This document shows, piece after piece, positions 16,891 through 25,424 of a stretch of DNA of 64,000 nucleotides. Origin of the DNA: Microbacterium sp. Yaish 1 (lineage in GTDB: Bacteria; Actinomycetota; Actinomycetes; Actinomycetales; Microbacteriaceae). Made by a program: the position numbers and the translations under genes. The notes under the pieces are model-generated. The model was not told the DNA's origin. It did no database searches and was given only the letters and a program-made list of their open reading frames with translations. The stretch lies in NCBI RefSeq assembly GCF_002245215.1, contig NZ_NPMR01000001.1, positions 930,001 through 994,000 of the forward strand, in the 5' to 3' direction. Position 1 is the first letter of the stretch. Every line of letters starts with the position of its first letter.

Positions 16891-18192
16891 ATGACCCCAT
16901 TCCGGCGCCGCCCGGCGTTCCGGGCCGCGACCGCCGCGCTCGTCGCCGGCGTCCTCGTCGGCGGCCTCGCCGCGTGTTCGAACAGCGGCGGCGGCGACAC
17001 CGCTGCCCCGGCCGACATCCCCGCCGCGGGAACCGACGACGGCACGACGCTGACCCTGTGGACGCGCGCACCGCTCGAGCGTCAGGCGAAGCTGCTCGTC
17101 GAGGCGTACAACGCCAGCCACGAGAACCAGGTCGAGCTGACCGTCGTCCCCAACGACGACTACGTCGCCAAGGTCGGGGCCGCCGCCGGCTCGGGAGGGC
17201 TCCCCGACCTGTTCGCCGCCGACATCGTCTACGTGCCGAACTGGGTAGAGCAGGGCCTCTTCCAGGACATCTCCGCGCAGATCGACGGCCTCGACTACAA
17301 GGACGACATCAACGCCGGGCACCTCTCCGCCGGAACGGTCGACGGCAAGGAGCACGTGCTGCCGTTCGTGCTCGACCTGTCGATGCTGATGTGGAACAAG
17401 GAGCTCTTCGCCGAGGCCGGCCTCGACCCCGACAAGGCCCCCGCGACGCTGTCGGAGTTCGCCGACGCGGCCACGGCCGTGCAGAACTTGAACAAGCCGG
17501 GCGTCTCGGGCACCTCGACGGGCCTGAACTGCGGTGGATGCCTCGTCTTCACGTGGTTCCCCTCGGTGTGGGCATCGGGAGAGCAGGTCCTGAGCGAAGA
17601 CGGCACCGAGTCGCTCCTCGCGGGTGACGCCGCGCAGGAGGTCTACAAGACCTGGAAGGGCCTCGAGGATGCCGGCGCTGTGGCCCCCGGCTCGGCCGAC
17701 GAGACCGGCGCCACGTGGGTCGCAGGCTTCCAGGAGGGCAAGGTCGGCGTCATGCCGTTCCCGGCCACCCTGCTGTCGGGTCTCGACTTCGAGGCCGGCG
17801 TCGCCGGCATCCCGGGTGTCGACGGCGGCGCCTCGACGTTCGTCGGCGGTGACGGCATCGGCATCTCGAAGGACTCGAAGCAGTCGGCGCAGGCATGGAA
17901 CTTCCTGTCGTGGCTGATGTCGGAGGACGCTCAGGTCGAGGTTCTCGCGAAGGACGGCAACGCCGTCTCGCGCGGTGACCTCGCCGAGAACAGCTACGCC
18001 GCGGCCGACCCGCGTCAGGTGACGATCAACCAGGTCGCCGCCGAGGGTCAGACGCCCGTCGCCCTCAACTTCCAGCAGGCGTTCAACGCTCCGGGCAGCC
18101 CCTGGCTGACCCTCGTGCGCAACGCGGTGCTCGAAGGCACGTCGACGGTCGACGCCGACAACGACGAGATCACGGCGATCCTCGGTCAGTGA
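16891..18192 (+). CDS. ABC transporter solute-binding lipoprotein, arabino-oligosaccharide type
   Basis: 433-residue extracellular sugar-binding lipoprotein of the carbohydrate-uptake-1 class. Its signal ends in a lipobox (VLVGGLAACS), so the mature protein would be lipid-anchored at Cys. The body has the family-1 fold signatures LTLWTRAPLERQAKLLVEAY, PDLFAADIVYVPNWVEQG and WNFLSWLMSEDAQVE. AGAGGAGA precedes the ATG at 16891. It is the first gene of the operon, behind a LacI-controlled promoter and ahead of two permeases and GH127. This order matches the Bifidobacterium longum hypBA region as I recall it, so the ligand is probably beta-L-arabinobiose. No ATPase gene is present; such importers usually share a genomic MsmK/MalK-type ATPase. 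Confidence 0.9.
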   Translation: MTPFRRRPAFRAATAALVAGVLVGGLAACSNSGGGDTAAPADIPAAGTDDGTTLTLWTRAPLERQAKLLVEAYNASHENQVELTVVPNDDYVAKVGAAAGSGGLPDLFAADIVYVPNWVEQGLFQDISAQIDGLDYKDDINAGHLSAGTVDGKEHVLPFVLDLSMLMWNKELFAEAGLDPDKAPATLSEFADAATAVQNLNKPGVSGTSTGLNCGGCLVFTWFPSVWASGEQVLSEDGTESLLAGDAAQEVYKTWKGLEDAGAVAPGSADETGATWVAGFQEGKVGVMPFPATLLSGLDFEAGVAGIPGVDGGASTFVGGDGIGISKDSKQSAQAWNFLSWLMSEDAQVEVLAKDGNAVSRGDLAENSYAAADPRQVTINQVAAEGQTPVALNFQQAFNAPGSPWLTLVRNAVLEGTSTVDADNDEITAILGQ

Positions 18193-18199
18193 TACCCCC

Positions 18200-18228
18200 G
18201 GGGGCGCCGTCGCATCGGCGGCGCCCCC
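18200..18228 (+). terminator. Intercistronic hairpin after the binding-protein gene
   Basis: GGGGGCGCCG and CGGCGCCCCC are perfect 10-bp arms around a 9-base loop, between the binding-protein stop and the first permease. Such hairpins usually act as partial terminators or stabilise the upstream mRNA, giving more binding protein than permease. Confidence 0.75.
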
Positions 18229-18247
18229 ACCCTCCGAAAGGAATGTC

Positions 18248-19156
18248 GTGGCACTCTCCGTCACTTCCACGCGGCGCCCGCGCTACCGGCGCACGGCGCT
18301 GGGCGGGCCGCTGCAGGGCTGGCTGTACGCCGCCCCGACGGCACTGTTCGTCATCGCGCTCTTCCTCATCCCCCTCGTGCTGGTGCTGCAGATGTCCGGC
18401 TCGGACTGGCCGCTGCTGCGCGGCAACATGGGGCCGAACTTCCCGAACAACTTCGCCGAGGCGCTCGACCACCGGCTGTTCTGGGACTCGGTGCGGTTCA
18501 CCCTGATCTACACCGCGATCACGACCGTGCTGCTGATCGGCCTGGGTCTCGGGCTCGCCCTGCTCGTGCAGGAGTCGACCGCCTGGAAGGGCTTCCTCCG
18601 CACGGCGTTCCTGCTGCCGAGCGCCCTGGGTCTCGCCTCGGCATCCCTCCTCTTCTACGTGCTTTACTCCCCCATCGCCGGTCCCTTCGCGGGGCTGATG
18701 GAATCGTGGGGCATCACGTTCTTGGGCACGCCTGAAGGCGCCCTATGGTCGACGGTGTTCCTCATCGTCTGGCGGTACGCGGGCTTCTACATGCTGCTGC
18801 TGCTCGTGGGCCTGCAGGGCATCCCGGAGGACGTCTACGAGGCCGCCCGCATCGACGGCGCGTCGCGCTGGCAGATCTTCCGCGACATCACCGTGCCGCT
18901 GCTGCGGCCGACCTTCGCGCTGACGACCGTCATGTGCGTCACCGGCTCGCTGCTGGCGTTCGACCAGTTCTACATCCTGACCAAGGGCGGACCCGACAAC
19001 AGCACGATGACCGTCGTGCAGCTCATCTACAACATCGCGTTCCAGGGGCAGAACAACCTCGGTGTCGCCGCAGCGCTGTCGGTCATCATCCTGCTGGCCC
19101 TGGTCGTCATCAACGTCGTGCAGCTGCGCGCGTTCCGTCGCCCCGAGGAGGCCTGA
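18248..19156 (+). CDS. ABC sugar transporter permease, MalF-like
   Basis: 302-residue inner-membrane permease with six predicted helices. The first lies at residues ~25-50 (YAAPTALFVIALFLIPLVLV). The EAA loop that docks the ATPase is clear: EAARIDGASRWQIFRDITVP (residues ~199-218). GAAAGGA lies upstream of the GTG start at 18248. It is followed one base later by the second permease, forming the heterodimeric channel for the binding protein encoded at 16891. The substrate is inferred from the locus, not from this sequence. Confidence 0.92.
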   Translation: MALSVTSTRRPRYRRTALGGPLQGWLYAAPTALFVIALFLIPLVLVLQMSGSDWPLLRGNMGPNFPNNFAEALDHRLFWDSVRFTLIYTAITTVLLIGLGLGLALLVQESTAWKGFLRTAFLLPSALGLASASLLFYVLYSPIAGPFAGLMESWGITFLGTPEGALWSTVFLIVWRYAGFYMLLLLVGLQGIPEDVYEAARIDGASRWQIFRDITVPLLRPTFALTTVMCVTGSLLAFDQFYILTKGGPDNSTMTVVQLIYNIAFQGQNNLGVAAALSVIILLALVVINVVQLRAFRRPEEA

Positions 19157-19157
19157 C

Positions 19158-20081
19158 ATGGCTCTGACCGACGCTCCGGCCGGCTCCGTCCCGCCCGCCG
19201 CTCCCGACACCACGCGCACGATCGTCATCCCGAAGTCCCGGCCGCGCACGCGCCGCCGCCCCACGGGGCGCCTGCTGTGGGGCATCCCGTCGACCGTGTT
19301 CACGGGGGCGCTGGCGATCATCTTCCTGTACCCGCTCGTGTGGACCGGAGTCGCCTCGGTGAGCCCGCAGGCGGGCACGAGCCAGTCCGACGGCTGGGGG
19401 TTCGGCAACTACGTCACCCTCGCCAACTTCCAGTCGGGCATCTGGGTCTACCTCGGCAACTCGCTCTTCGTCTCGCTGCTGACCGTCACGCTGACGCTGC
19501 TGACCTCGTTCCTCGGCGGGTACGCGTTCGCGCGCTTCCACTTCCCCGGCAAGAACATGCTGTTCCTGCTCGTGCTGGCGATCCTCATGGTGCCGTACGC
19601 GACGCTGCTCATTCCGCTGTACGTCATCCTGAACGCCGTCGGCCTGCAGAACTCGCTCGTCGGGGTCGCGCTGGTGCTGACGATGTTCCAGCTGCCGTTC
19701 TCGATGTTCATGATGCGCATCTCGTTCGAGTCGGTGCCGCGCGAGCTCGACGAGGCCGCGCTGGTCGACGGATGCACGAGCCTCACCGCCCTGTGGCGCG
19801 TGCTGCTTCCCGCCGTCAAGCCCGGCCTCATCACGGTGGGTCTGTTCGCGTTCCTCACCGCGTGGAACGACTTCATCGCGCCGCTCATCCTCATCAACGA
19901 CACCTCGCGCATCACGCTGCCCCTCGCGGTGGCGAACCTGCGCGGCCAGACGATGGGCGTCATCGACTACGGCGTCACCGAAGCCGGTGTCGTCGTGCTC
20001 GCACTGCCGTGCATCGTGCTCTTCCTGATCCTTCAACGCCACTACGTGCGCGGCTTCATGTCGGGCGCATTCAAGGGATGA
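19158..20081 (+). CDS. ABC sugar transporter permease, MalG-like
   Basis: 307-residue inner-membrane permease. A 40-residue soluble N-terminus rich in Pro and Arg precedes six helices. The EAA loop reads ELDEAALVDGCTSLTALWRV (residues ~195-214). The C-terminal half has the conserved MalG-type WNDFIAPLILI segment. The ATG at 19158 follows the upstream stop by one base, and AGGAGGCC lies before it. It pairs with the MalF-like permease. Its stop overlaps an ATG of the GH127 frame, so translation of the operon is tightly coupled. Confidence 0.92.
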   Translation: MALTDAPAGSVPPAAPDTTRTIVIPKSRPRTRRRPTGRLLWGIPSTVFTGALAIIFLYPLVWTGVASVSPQAGTSQSDGWGFGNYVTLANFQSGIWVYLGNSLFVSLLTVTLTLLTSFLGGYAFARFHFPGKNMLFLLVLAILMVPYATLLIPLYVILNAVGLQNSLVGVALVLTMFQLPFSMFMMRISFESVPRELDEAALVDGCTSLTALWRVLLPAVKPGLITVGLFAFLTAWNDFIAPLILINDTSRITLPLAVANLRGQTMGVIDYGVTEAGVVVLALPCIVLFLILQRHYVRGFMSGAFKG

Positions 20082-20083
20082 CC

Positions 20084-22048
20084 ATGTCGACTACCTTCCC
20101 CGCACGCTCCATCGGCTCCGCGGCATCCGCCGTCGCCGCTGCTCCCGTCGTGCCCGCTCATTCGCGGCTGCGTCCGCTCGGCCTGCACGAGGTGCGCATC
20201 ACCGGAGGCTTCTGGGGCGAGCGCCAGCGCATCAATGCCGCTCACACCCTCGGCCACGTGCTCGGTCGCCTCGAGTCGGAGGGCTGGCTGCCCAACTTCG
20301 ATCGCGCCGCCGCCGGCACGCTGCCCGCCGGACGCCGCGGGCGCGAGTTCTCCGACTCGGAGGTCTACAAGTACCTCGAGGCCGCCGCCTGGGAGATCGG
20401 CCGCAGCGACGACGCCGAGCTCGAGGCGACGCTGCGCTCGGTCGTCGCCCGGGTCGCCGCCGCTCAGGAGCCCGACGGCTACCTCAACACCCGGTTCGGC
20501 CGCCCGGGCCAGCAGCCGCGCTGGTCCGACCTCGAGTGGGGGCACGAGCTGTACTGCCTCGGTCACCTGTTCCAGGCGGCCGTCGCCCGCGAGCGCACGC
20601 GCCCGGGAGCGGATGACGGCCTGCTCGGCATCGCCCGACGTGCCGCCGACCTCGTGTGCGAGGTCTTCGGGCCGACCGGCATCCCGGCCTTCTGCGGGCA
20701 TCCCGAGGTCGAGACCGCACTGGCCGAGCTCGCCCGCGTGACCGGTGACGAGCGCTACCGCGCACAGGCGGAGCTGTTCGTCGAGCGTCGCGGACACGAG
20801 ACGCTCCGCGACATCGAGTTCGGGCGCACCTACTTCCAGGACGACGTGCCCGTCCGCGACGCCGACGCCCTCGCGGGGCACGCCGTCCGCGCGAACTATC
20901 TCGCCGCGGGGGCGGTCGACGTCGCCGTCGACGCAGGTGATGTCGAGCTGCTCAGCGCCCTGCGACACCAGTGGGCCCGCACCCGCGGCCGCCGCACCTA
21001 CATCACCGGCGGTCAGGGGTCGCACCACCAGGACGAGGCGTTCGGCGACGACTGGGAACTGCCGCCGGACCGCGCCTACTCCGAGACGTGCGCGGGCATC
21101 GCGTCGATCATGTTCTCGTGGCGGCTGCTGCTCGCCGAGGGGGATGCCGCGTACGCCGACCTCATCGAGCGCACGCTTTACAACGTTGTAGCCACGTCGC
21201 CCGCGGCCGACGGCCGCAGCTTCTTCTACGCGAACACGCTGCACCAGCGCGTACCGGGCGTCGAGGCGGACCCCGAGGGCACGTCGCCGCGCGCGTCGTC
21301 GTCGCTGCGAGCGCCGTGGTTCGAGGTCTCGTGCTGCCCGCCCAACGTGGCGCGCACGCTCGCGAGCCTCGACGCCTACGTGGCGACCGCCGACGACGAG
21401 GGCGTGCAGCTGCACCAGTACGCGCCCTCGGAGATCCGCACGGCCCTCCCCGACGGCCGGGCTGTGTCGCTCGACGTGCAGACGGCGTACCCCGCCGACG
21501 GTGTCGTGCGGGTGGTGGTCAGTGAGGATGCCGGCGGCGCGTGGACTCTGTCGCTGCGGGTGCCCGAGTGGGCCGAGGGCGCGCGCCTGCGCGTTCTGGA
21601 TGCCGCGGGCACTATCATCGACGACGATGCCACCGGCCCGGGCCGCGTTGAGGTGCGCCGCGACTTCCGCGCCGGCGAGGCCGTCGAGCTCGAGCTGCCG
21701 ATGGCGCCGCGCCTCGTCGCTCCCGATGCGCGTATCGACGCCGTGCGCGGTTGCGTCGCCGTCGAGCGAGGCCCCGAGGTACTCGCGCTCGAATCGACCG
21801 ATCTGCCGGGCGGTGCCGACGTCGGTCGGGCGGCGATCGCGGGCGACGCCGAGCCGGTCGAGCGCGACGGTCGCGTGTGGCTGCGGGTCGGGCTGCGCCC
21901 CGATGAAAGCGATGGATGGCCATATGGCAATCCATCGGCGAGCGCCTCCGCCGCCGCCGAAGAGGCCGAGCTGGTCCCCCTTGTGGCCTATCACGACTGG
22001 GCCAACCGCGGCCCGTCGACGATGCGGGTCTGGCTGCCCGTCGAGTGA
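20084..22048 (+). CDS. GH127 beta-L-arabinofuranosidase (HypBA1-like)
   Basis: 654-residue cytoplasmic glycoside hydrolase with no signal peptide. It should hydrolyse imported beta-L-arabinobiose to L-arabinose. The family GH127 active site is intact: E334 and C336 in YSETCAGI and the pair C417-C418 in VSCCPPNVAR. These correspond to the zinc-binding Glu and three Cys of Bifidobacterium HypBA1, where one Cys is the nucleophile. The (alpha/alpha)6 barrel fills residues ~40-440 and beta-sandwich domains follow. AAGGG lies upstream of the ATG at 20084; an ATG at 20078 overlaps the permease stop and is the alternative. It is the last gene of the LacI-controlled operon and is followed by a strong hairpin. 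Confidence 0.93.
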   Translation: MSTTFPARSIGSAASAVAAAPVVPAHSRLRPLGLHEVRITGGFWGERQRINAAHTLGHVLGRLESEGWLPNFDRAAAGTLPAGRRGREFSDSEVYKYLEAAAWEIGRSDDAELEATLRSVVARVAAAQEPDGYLNTRFGRPGQQPRWSDLEWGHELYCLGHLFQAAVARERTRPGADDGLLGIARRAADLVCEVFGPTGIPAFCGHPEVETALAELARVTGDERYRAQAELFVERRGHETLRDIEFGRTYFQDDVPVRDADALAGHAVRANYLAAGAVDVAVDAGDVELLSALRHQWARTRGRRTYITGGQGSHHQDEAFGDDWELPPDRAYSETCAGIASIMFSWRLLLAEGDAAYADLIERTLYNVVATSPAADGRSFFYANTLHQRVPGVEADPEGTSPRASSSLRAPWFEVSCCPPNVARTLASLDAYVATADDEGVQLHQYAPSEIRTALPDGRAVSLDVQTAYPADGVVRVVVSEDAGGAWTLSLRVPEWAEGARLRVLDAAGTIIDDDATGPGRVEVRRDFRAGEAVELELPMAPRLVAPDARIDAVRGCVAVERGPEVLALESTDLPGGADVGRAAIAGDAEPVERDGRVWLRVGLRPDESDGWPYGNPSASASAAAEEAELVPLVAYHDWANRGPSTMRVWLPVE

Positions 22049-22053
22049 GGTTC

Positions 22054-22092
22054 GCCCGGCTCGTGGGTCCAGAGACCCATCCCGAGCCGGGC
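22054..22092 (+). terminator. Hairpin terminator after GH127
   Basis: GCCCGGCTCG and CGAGCCGGGC are perfect 10-bp arms, continued inward by TGGGT/ACCCA past a 3-base bulge, with a 6-base loop. It starts six bases after the stop codon and closes the transporter-GH127 operon. Confidence 0.8.
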
Positions 22093-22095
22093 GAT

Positions 22096-22134
22096 CCCTC
22101 GGTATGGTGCGGGCACGTCGCACCATACCGAGGG
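22096..22134. repeat. Perfect 16-bp inverted repeat before lipoprotein gene
   Basis: CCCTCGGTATGGTGCG and its exact complement enclose the loop GGCACGT. The right arm ends in GAGGG, which continues into the GGGAGAAG ribosome binding site of the lipoprotein gene at 22144. It could be a second terminator, an RNA hairpin that masks that site, or an operator. Confidence 0.85.
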
Positions 22135-22143
22135 AGAAGCAAC

Positions 22144-23598
22144 GTGGCCGAGACTCCTGAACGGGCCGGTGGCGCGCTGCGACCGACCGCCGGCGCGGCT
22201 CTTCTGGCGATCGCGGGACTGCTCATCGCGGGGTGCACCGGCACCCCCGACGCCGAGGCGTTCGCGCCGCGCTGGGAGACCACGTTCGACGTGGCGACCC
22301 GGGTCGTCGCATCCGACGACGGCGTCGTCGTCGTCGCATCCGACGAGGGGCAGATGCTCGCGGCGCTGAACACGAGGAACGGCGGCACGCGGTGGAGCCT
22401 GCCGTTCACGCCGCCCCCGTCGGCCGTCACGGTTCGCGGGGATGTCGTCACCGTGCAGCAGCAGCTCGAGACCGGCGTTCAGGTCTCCGCGGTGAGCGCG
22501 TCGACCGGCAACGCGATGTGGACGCGCACCGCCAACGGCGGGTCGGTCATCGGCGCGTTCTCCGACGGGCGGGTCGCTGCCGTACGGGATGACGCGGTCT
22601 CGATCTCGGATGTCGCCAACGTCCGCACCGCCGATCCGTGGATGCCGCGAGAGTCGTGCTCGGTCGGGTCGGCCCACCTCTCGCCGGGCAAAGACCCGTG
22701 GCTGGCCGTCCTCGAGGTCTGCGACGACGACCCCTCGCATCTCGTCCGTTTGGACGATTCCCTCCGGGAGGTTTGGCGCACGCCGGCAGCCACCGCCGCC
22801 CGGTTCGACTTCGTCGACGGGCTCATCGCTGCAACCGACGATGCCGCGAGCGATGATGCCGCGACGAACGAGGCCGCGAACCTATGGCTCGTCGGCGACG
22901 ACGGGTCTGTCGTGCAGGCACTCGCGGGATTCATCCCGCCCGGGGCGGCCGTGGTGCACCGCACCGCCGAAGACGACATCGTCGCGGTCACGGGGTCGGG
23001 CGAGCTGCATCCCGCCGGCTACCTGCGCGCGCAGAACACACCCGACCTCGGGGTCGTCACGGTCACCCGCGTCGGCGACGGCCCCGACGCGACGCTCGCC
23101 ACGGTCGTCGGAGTCGACGGCGAGCTCACGCCGTTGAAGGGCGACAACTATGTGCTCGCGCGCCAGGTCGGCGACACGACCGTCCTTACCCTGTGGCGGT
23201 GGCAGGAGAGCGGCACGCTGCCCGACGACATCCCTTCGTGGCCCGACACCTTCGACGTCGACGCCGGTTCCGCCGGGCGCCTGACGGCCACCGCGACCGG
23301 CGAGCCCGGCGACCTCGGCTTCGACCTCACCCGCGACGGCGCCCGGTTCGCGACGGTGCGCCTGGTGACGCTCGCGTCCGCCGCGTCGGCGCGCGCGGCG
23401 TTCGAGCTGACGGCATCCGCCGAGGCCTCAGCGGATGCCGCGACCACGGTCCACCGCGACGACGGCACGCTCACCGCGGTGAGCGGTTCGTGCCTGCTGG
23501 CCTTGCACCTCGAGACGGGCCCCCTCGCCGCCGCTGACGAGAAGAGCCTCGTCGACGCGATCTTCAGCGCCGAGACATCGGGAGCCTGCGAGGCGTAA
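22144..23598 (+). CDS. Putative PQQ-like beta-propeller lipoprotein
   Basis: 484-residue exported protein of unknown function. The N-terminal signal ends in a lipobox (LLIAGC), so it should be lipid-anchored on the outer face of the membrane. The body repeats short strands with GxVxxV patterns (for example VVASDDGVVVVASDEGQMLA, then ALNTRNGGTRWSLPF and SASTGNAMWTR), typical of PQQ-like beta-propeller blades. No PQQ-binding or catalytic motif is evident, so a scaffold or binding role is more likely than enzyme activity. GGGAGAAG precedes the GTG start, and the right arm of a perfect inverted repeat overlaps that site. It is unlikely to belong to the GH127 operon because a terminator hairpin intervenes. 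Confidence 0.78.
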   Translation: MAETPERAGGALRPTAGAALLAIAGLLIAGCTGTPDAEAFAPRWETTFDVATRVVASDDGVVVVASDEGQMLAALNTRNGGTRWSLPFTPPPSAVTVRGDVVTVQQQLETGVQVSAVSASTGNAMWTRTANGGSVIGAFSDGRVAAVRDDAVSISDVANVRTADPWMPRESCSVGSAHLSPGKDPWLAVLEVCDDDPSHLVRLDDSLREVWRTPAATAARFDFVDGLIAATDDAASDDAATNEAANLWLVGDDGSVVQALAGFIPPGAAVVHRTAEDDIVAVTGSGELHPAGYLRAQNTPDLGVVTVTRVGDGPDATLATVVGVDGELTPLKGDNYVLARQVGDTTVLTLWRWQESGTLPDDIPSWPDTFDVDAGSAGRLTATATGEPGDLGFDLTRDGARFATVRLVTLASAASARAAFELTASAEASADAATTVHRDDGTLTAVSGSCLLALHLETGPLAAADEKSLVDAIFSAETSGACEA

Positions 23599-23792
23599 CA
23601 AGCGGTAAGGCCGGTACGCGCAAGCCCCTGGTACGAAATACGAGTCAGCGTGCGCATCCGGCTTCGCGATTTGTCCTTTTGACCAGCATCTTTTCCCGCG
23701 TGTCCACCGGATGGGGGACTTAAGTCATTCGCATGGAACCGATACCATCGGCTCGGGAGAGGCGCCCGTTAGCTCGGTGATCCCAATTTCAC

Positions 23793-23818
23793 GCGTACGA
23801 CACACACGCGGCGTACGA
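23793..23818. promoter_or_regulatory. Direct repeat in the exopolysaccharide promoter region
   Basis: GCGTACGA occurs at 23793-23800 and again at 23811-23818, 18 bases apart start to start, 44 bases upstream of the sugar-transferase ATG. Each contains the palindrome CGTACG. The 263-base gap 23599-23861 otherwise holds no gene; a TTGACC at 23679-23684 lacks a convincing -10. Confidence 0.5.
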
Positions 23819-23861
23819 TCTCTCCCTCAGCAACTCATCACGCGCCGCGAGGGAGGATGTC

Positions 23862-25424
23862 ATGCCGTACGACTCCCCCACTGCGCCCGCATCCGCGACC
23901 GCCGCCCCTCCCCTCATATCGGGACTCTCGTCGAATCGCGAGAACAACCCCGGCACAGCCTCCGCGCCGGCGGCATACCGCGGACCGCGTGACTGGCGCC
24001 GCCGATACGCCTCGCTCTTGCGGTTGACCGATCTACTGGTGCTCATCTGGGTCGTCTACGGAACGCAGATCGCCTGGTTCGGGTTCGGCAACGCGCAGGT
24101 ATCGATCCGTGAAGACTCGCGGATCACCGACTTCTCGTACTGGCTCTTCTCTGCGGGGCTGATCGCCGTGTGGATGTGGACGCTCAGCCTCGCCGACACC
24201 CGCGATCACCGCATCATCGGGGCCGGCGCCGAGGAGTACGCGCGCATCGCACGTTCGAGCCTGTCGCTCTTCGGTGTCATCGCGATCCTCGCCTTCCTCG
24301 CGCGGGTCGATGTCGCGCGCGGATTCCTGCTCATCAGCTTGCCCGTCGGCGTCGGGATGCTGCTCTTCTCTCGCTGGCTCTGGCGACAGTGGCTCGTCGC
24401 GAAACGTTCGGTCGGCGAATACTCGGCGCGCGTCCTGCTGGTGGGGTCGGAGGCATCCGTCACCCATCTCGCTCGCGAGCTGAAGCGCATGCCCGGATCG
24501 GGATACCGCGTCGTCGGCGCCTGCGTTCCCTCGGGTCGCGTCGCGGGCAGCGTAACGGGCACGAAGATCCCGATCATGGGCAGCGTGGATGCCGTGGCCC
24601 AGGCCATGGCCGCAACGGGCGCCGACACCGTCGCCGTCACGAGCACCGACGAGCTGCCGCCCGACAAGGTGAAGCAGATCTCGTGGGGACTCGAGGCCGG
24701 CCGTCAGCACCTCGTGCTCGCACCGAGCATCGTCGACGTCGCGGGCCCGCGAGTCCAGACCCGCCCCGTCGCCGGTGTCCCCCTCATGCACGTCGAGACG
24801 CCGAAGTTCAGTCGCGGACAGCTCTTCCTCAAGCGCACCGTCGACATCGTCGCCAGCACGATCGGTGTCGTCTTCCTGAGCCCCGTTCTGCTGTTCCTGG
24901 CGCTCAGCGTTCGCCTGTCGAGCCAGGGGCCGATCTTCTTCCGGCAGACGCGCGTGGGCCTGCGCGGGCGCGAGTTCACGATGCTGAAGTTCCGCACGAT
25001 GGTCGTCAACGCCGAGGACATGCTCGAGGCTCTTGCCAAACAGCAACGCGACTCGGGCAACGAGGTGCTCTTCAAGATGAAGAACGACCCGCGCGTGACG
25101 CCCGTGGGACGCGTGATGCGGAAGTTCAGCCTTGACGAGCTGCCCCAGCTCTTCAACGTCATCGGCGGATCAATGTCGCTCGTCGGCCCCCGACCGCCGC
25201 TGCCCTCGGAGGTCGCGAAGTACGCCGACCACGTGCACCGCCGGTTCCTCGTGAAGCCGGGCATCACCGGACTGTGGCAGGTGAGCGGGAGGTCCAGCTT
25301 GTCTTGGGAAGAGTCGGTTCGCCTCGACCTGTCGTACGTGGAAAACTGGACGTTGGTAGGCGATCTGGTGATCGCAGCGCGGACCGGTCGAGCAGCGCTC
25401 GCACCGGGGGAAAGCGCTTGGTGA
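23862..25424 (+). CDS. Undecaprenyl-phosphate sugar phosphotransferase (WcaJ/CpsE-like)
   Basis: 520-residue membrane enzyme that starts exopolysaccharide repeat-unit synthesis by moving a sugar-1-phosphate to undecaprenyl phosphate. A ~45-residue disordered N-terminus precedes four or five helices (residues ~50-185), a Rossmann-like domain (ARVLLVGSEASVTHLARELK, ~190-320) and the C-terminal catalytic domain. The latter has LKRTVDIVASTIGVVFLSPV, FFRQTRVGLRGREFTMLKFR, SLDELPQLFNVIGGSMSLVG and GITGLWQVSGRSS, all bacterial sugar transferase hallmarks. A GGGAGGA site precedes the ATG. The donor is probably UDP-glucose or UDP-galactose. It opens the polysaccharide island and abuts the next, convergent gene with no gap. 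Confidence 0.95.
   Translation: MPYDSPTAPASATAAPPLISGLSSNRENNPGTASAPAAYRGPRDWRRRYASLLRLTDLLVLIWVVYGTQIAWFGFGNAQVSIREDSRITDFSYWLFSAGLIAVWMWTLSLADTRDHRIIGAGAEEYARIARSSLSLFGVIAILAFLARVDVARGFLLISLPVGVGMLLFSRWLWRQWLVAKRSVGEYSARVLLVGSEASVTHLARELKRMPGSGYRVVGACVPSGRVAGSVTGTKIPIMGSVDAVAQAMAATGADTVAVTSTDELPPDKVKQISWGLEAGRQHLVLAPSIVDVAGPRVQTRPVAGVPLMHVETPKFSRGQLFLKRTVDIVASTIGVVFLSPVLLFLALSVRLSSQGPIFFRQTRVGLRGREFTMLKFRTMVVNAEDMLEALAKQQRDSGNEVLFKMKNDPRVTPVGRVMRKFSLDELPQLFNVIGGSMSLVGPRPPLPSEVAKYADHVHRRFLVKPGITGLWQVSGRSSLSWEESVRLDLSYVENWTLVGDLVIAARTGRAALAPGESAW

Noticed and set aside
22144-23598. Lipoprotein as a PQQ-dependent dehydrogenase
   Set aside because: Only the propeller-like strand pattern is present; the PQQ-binding and catalytic residues of true quinoproteins are missing.
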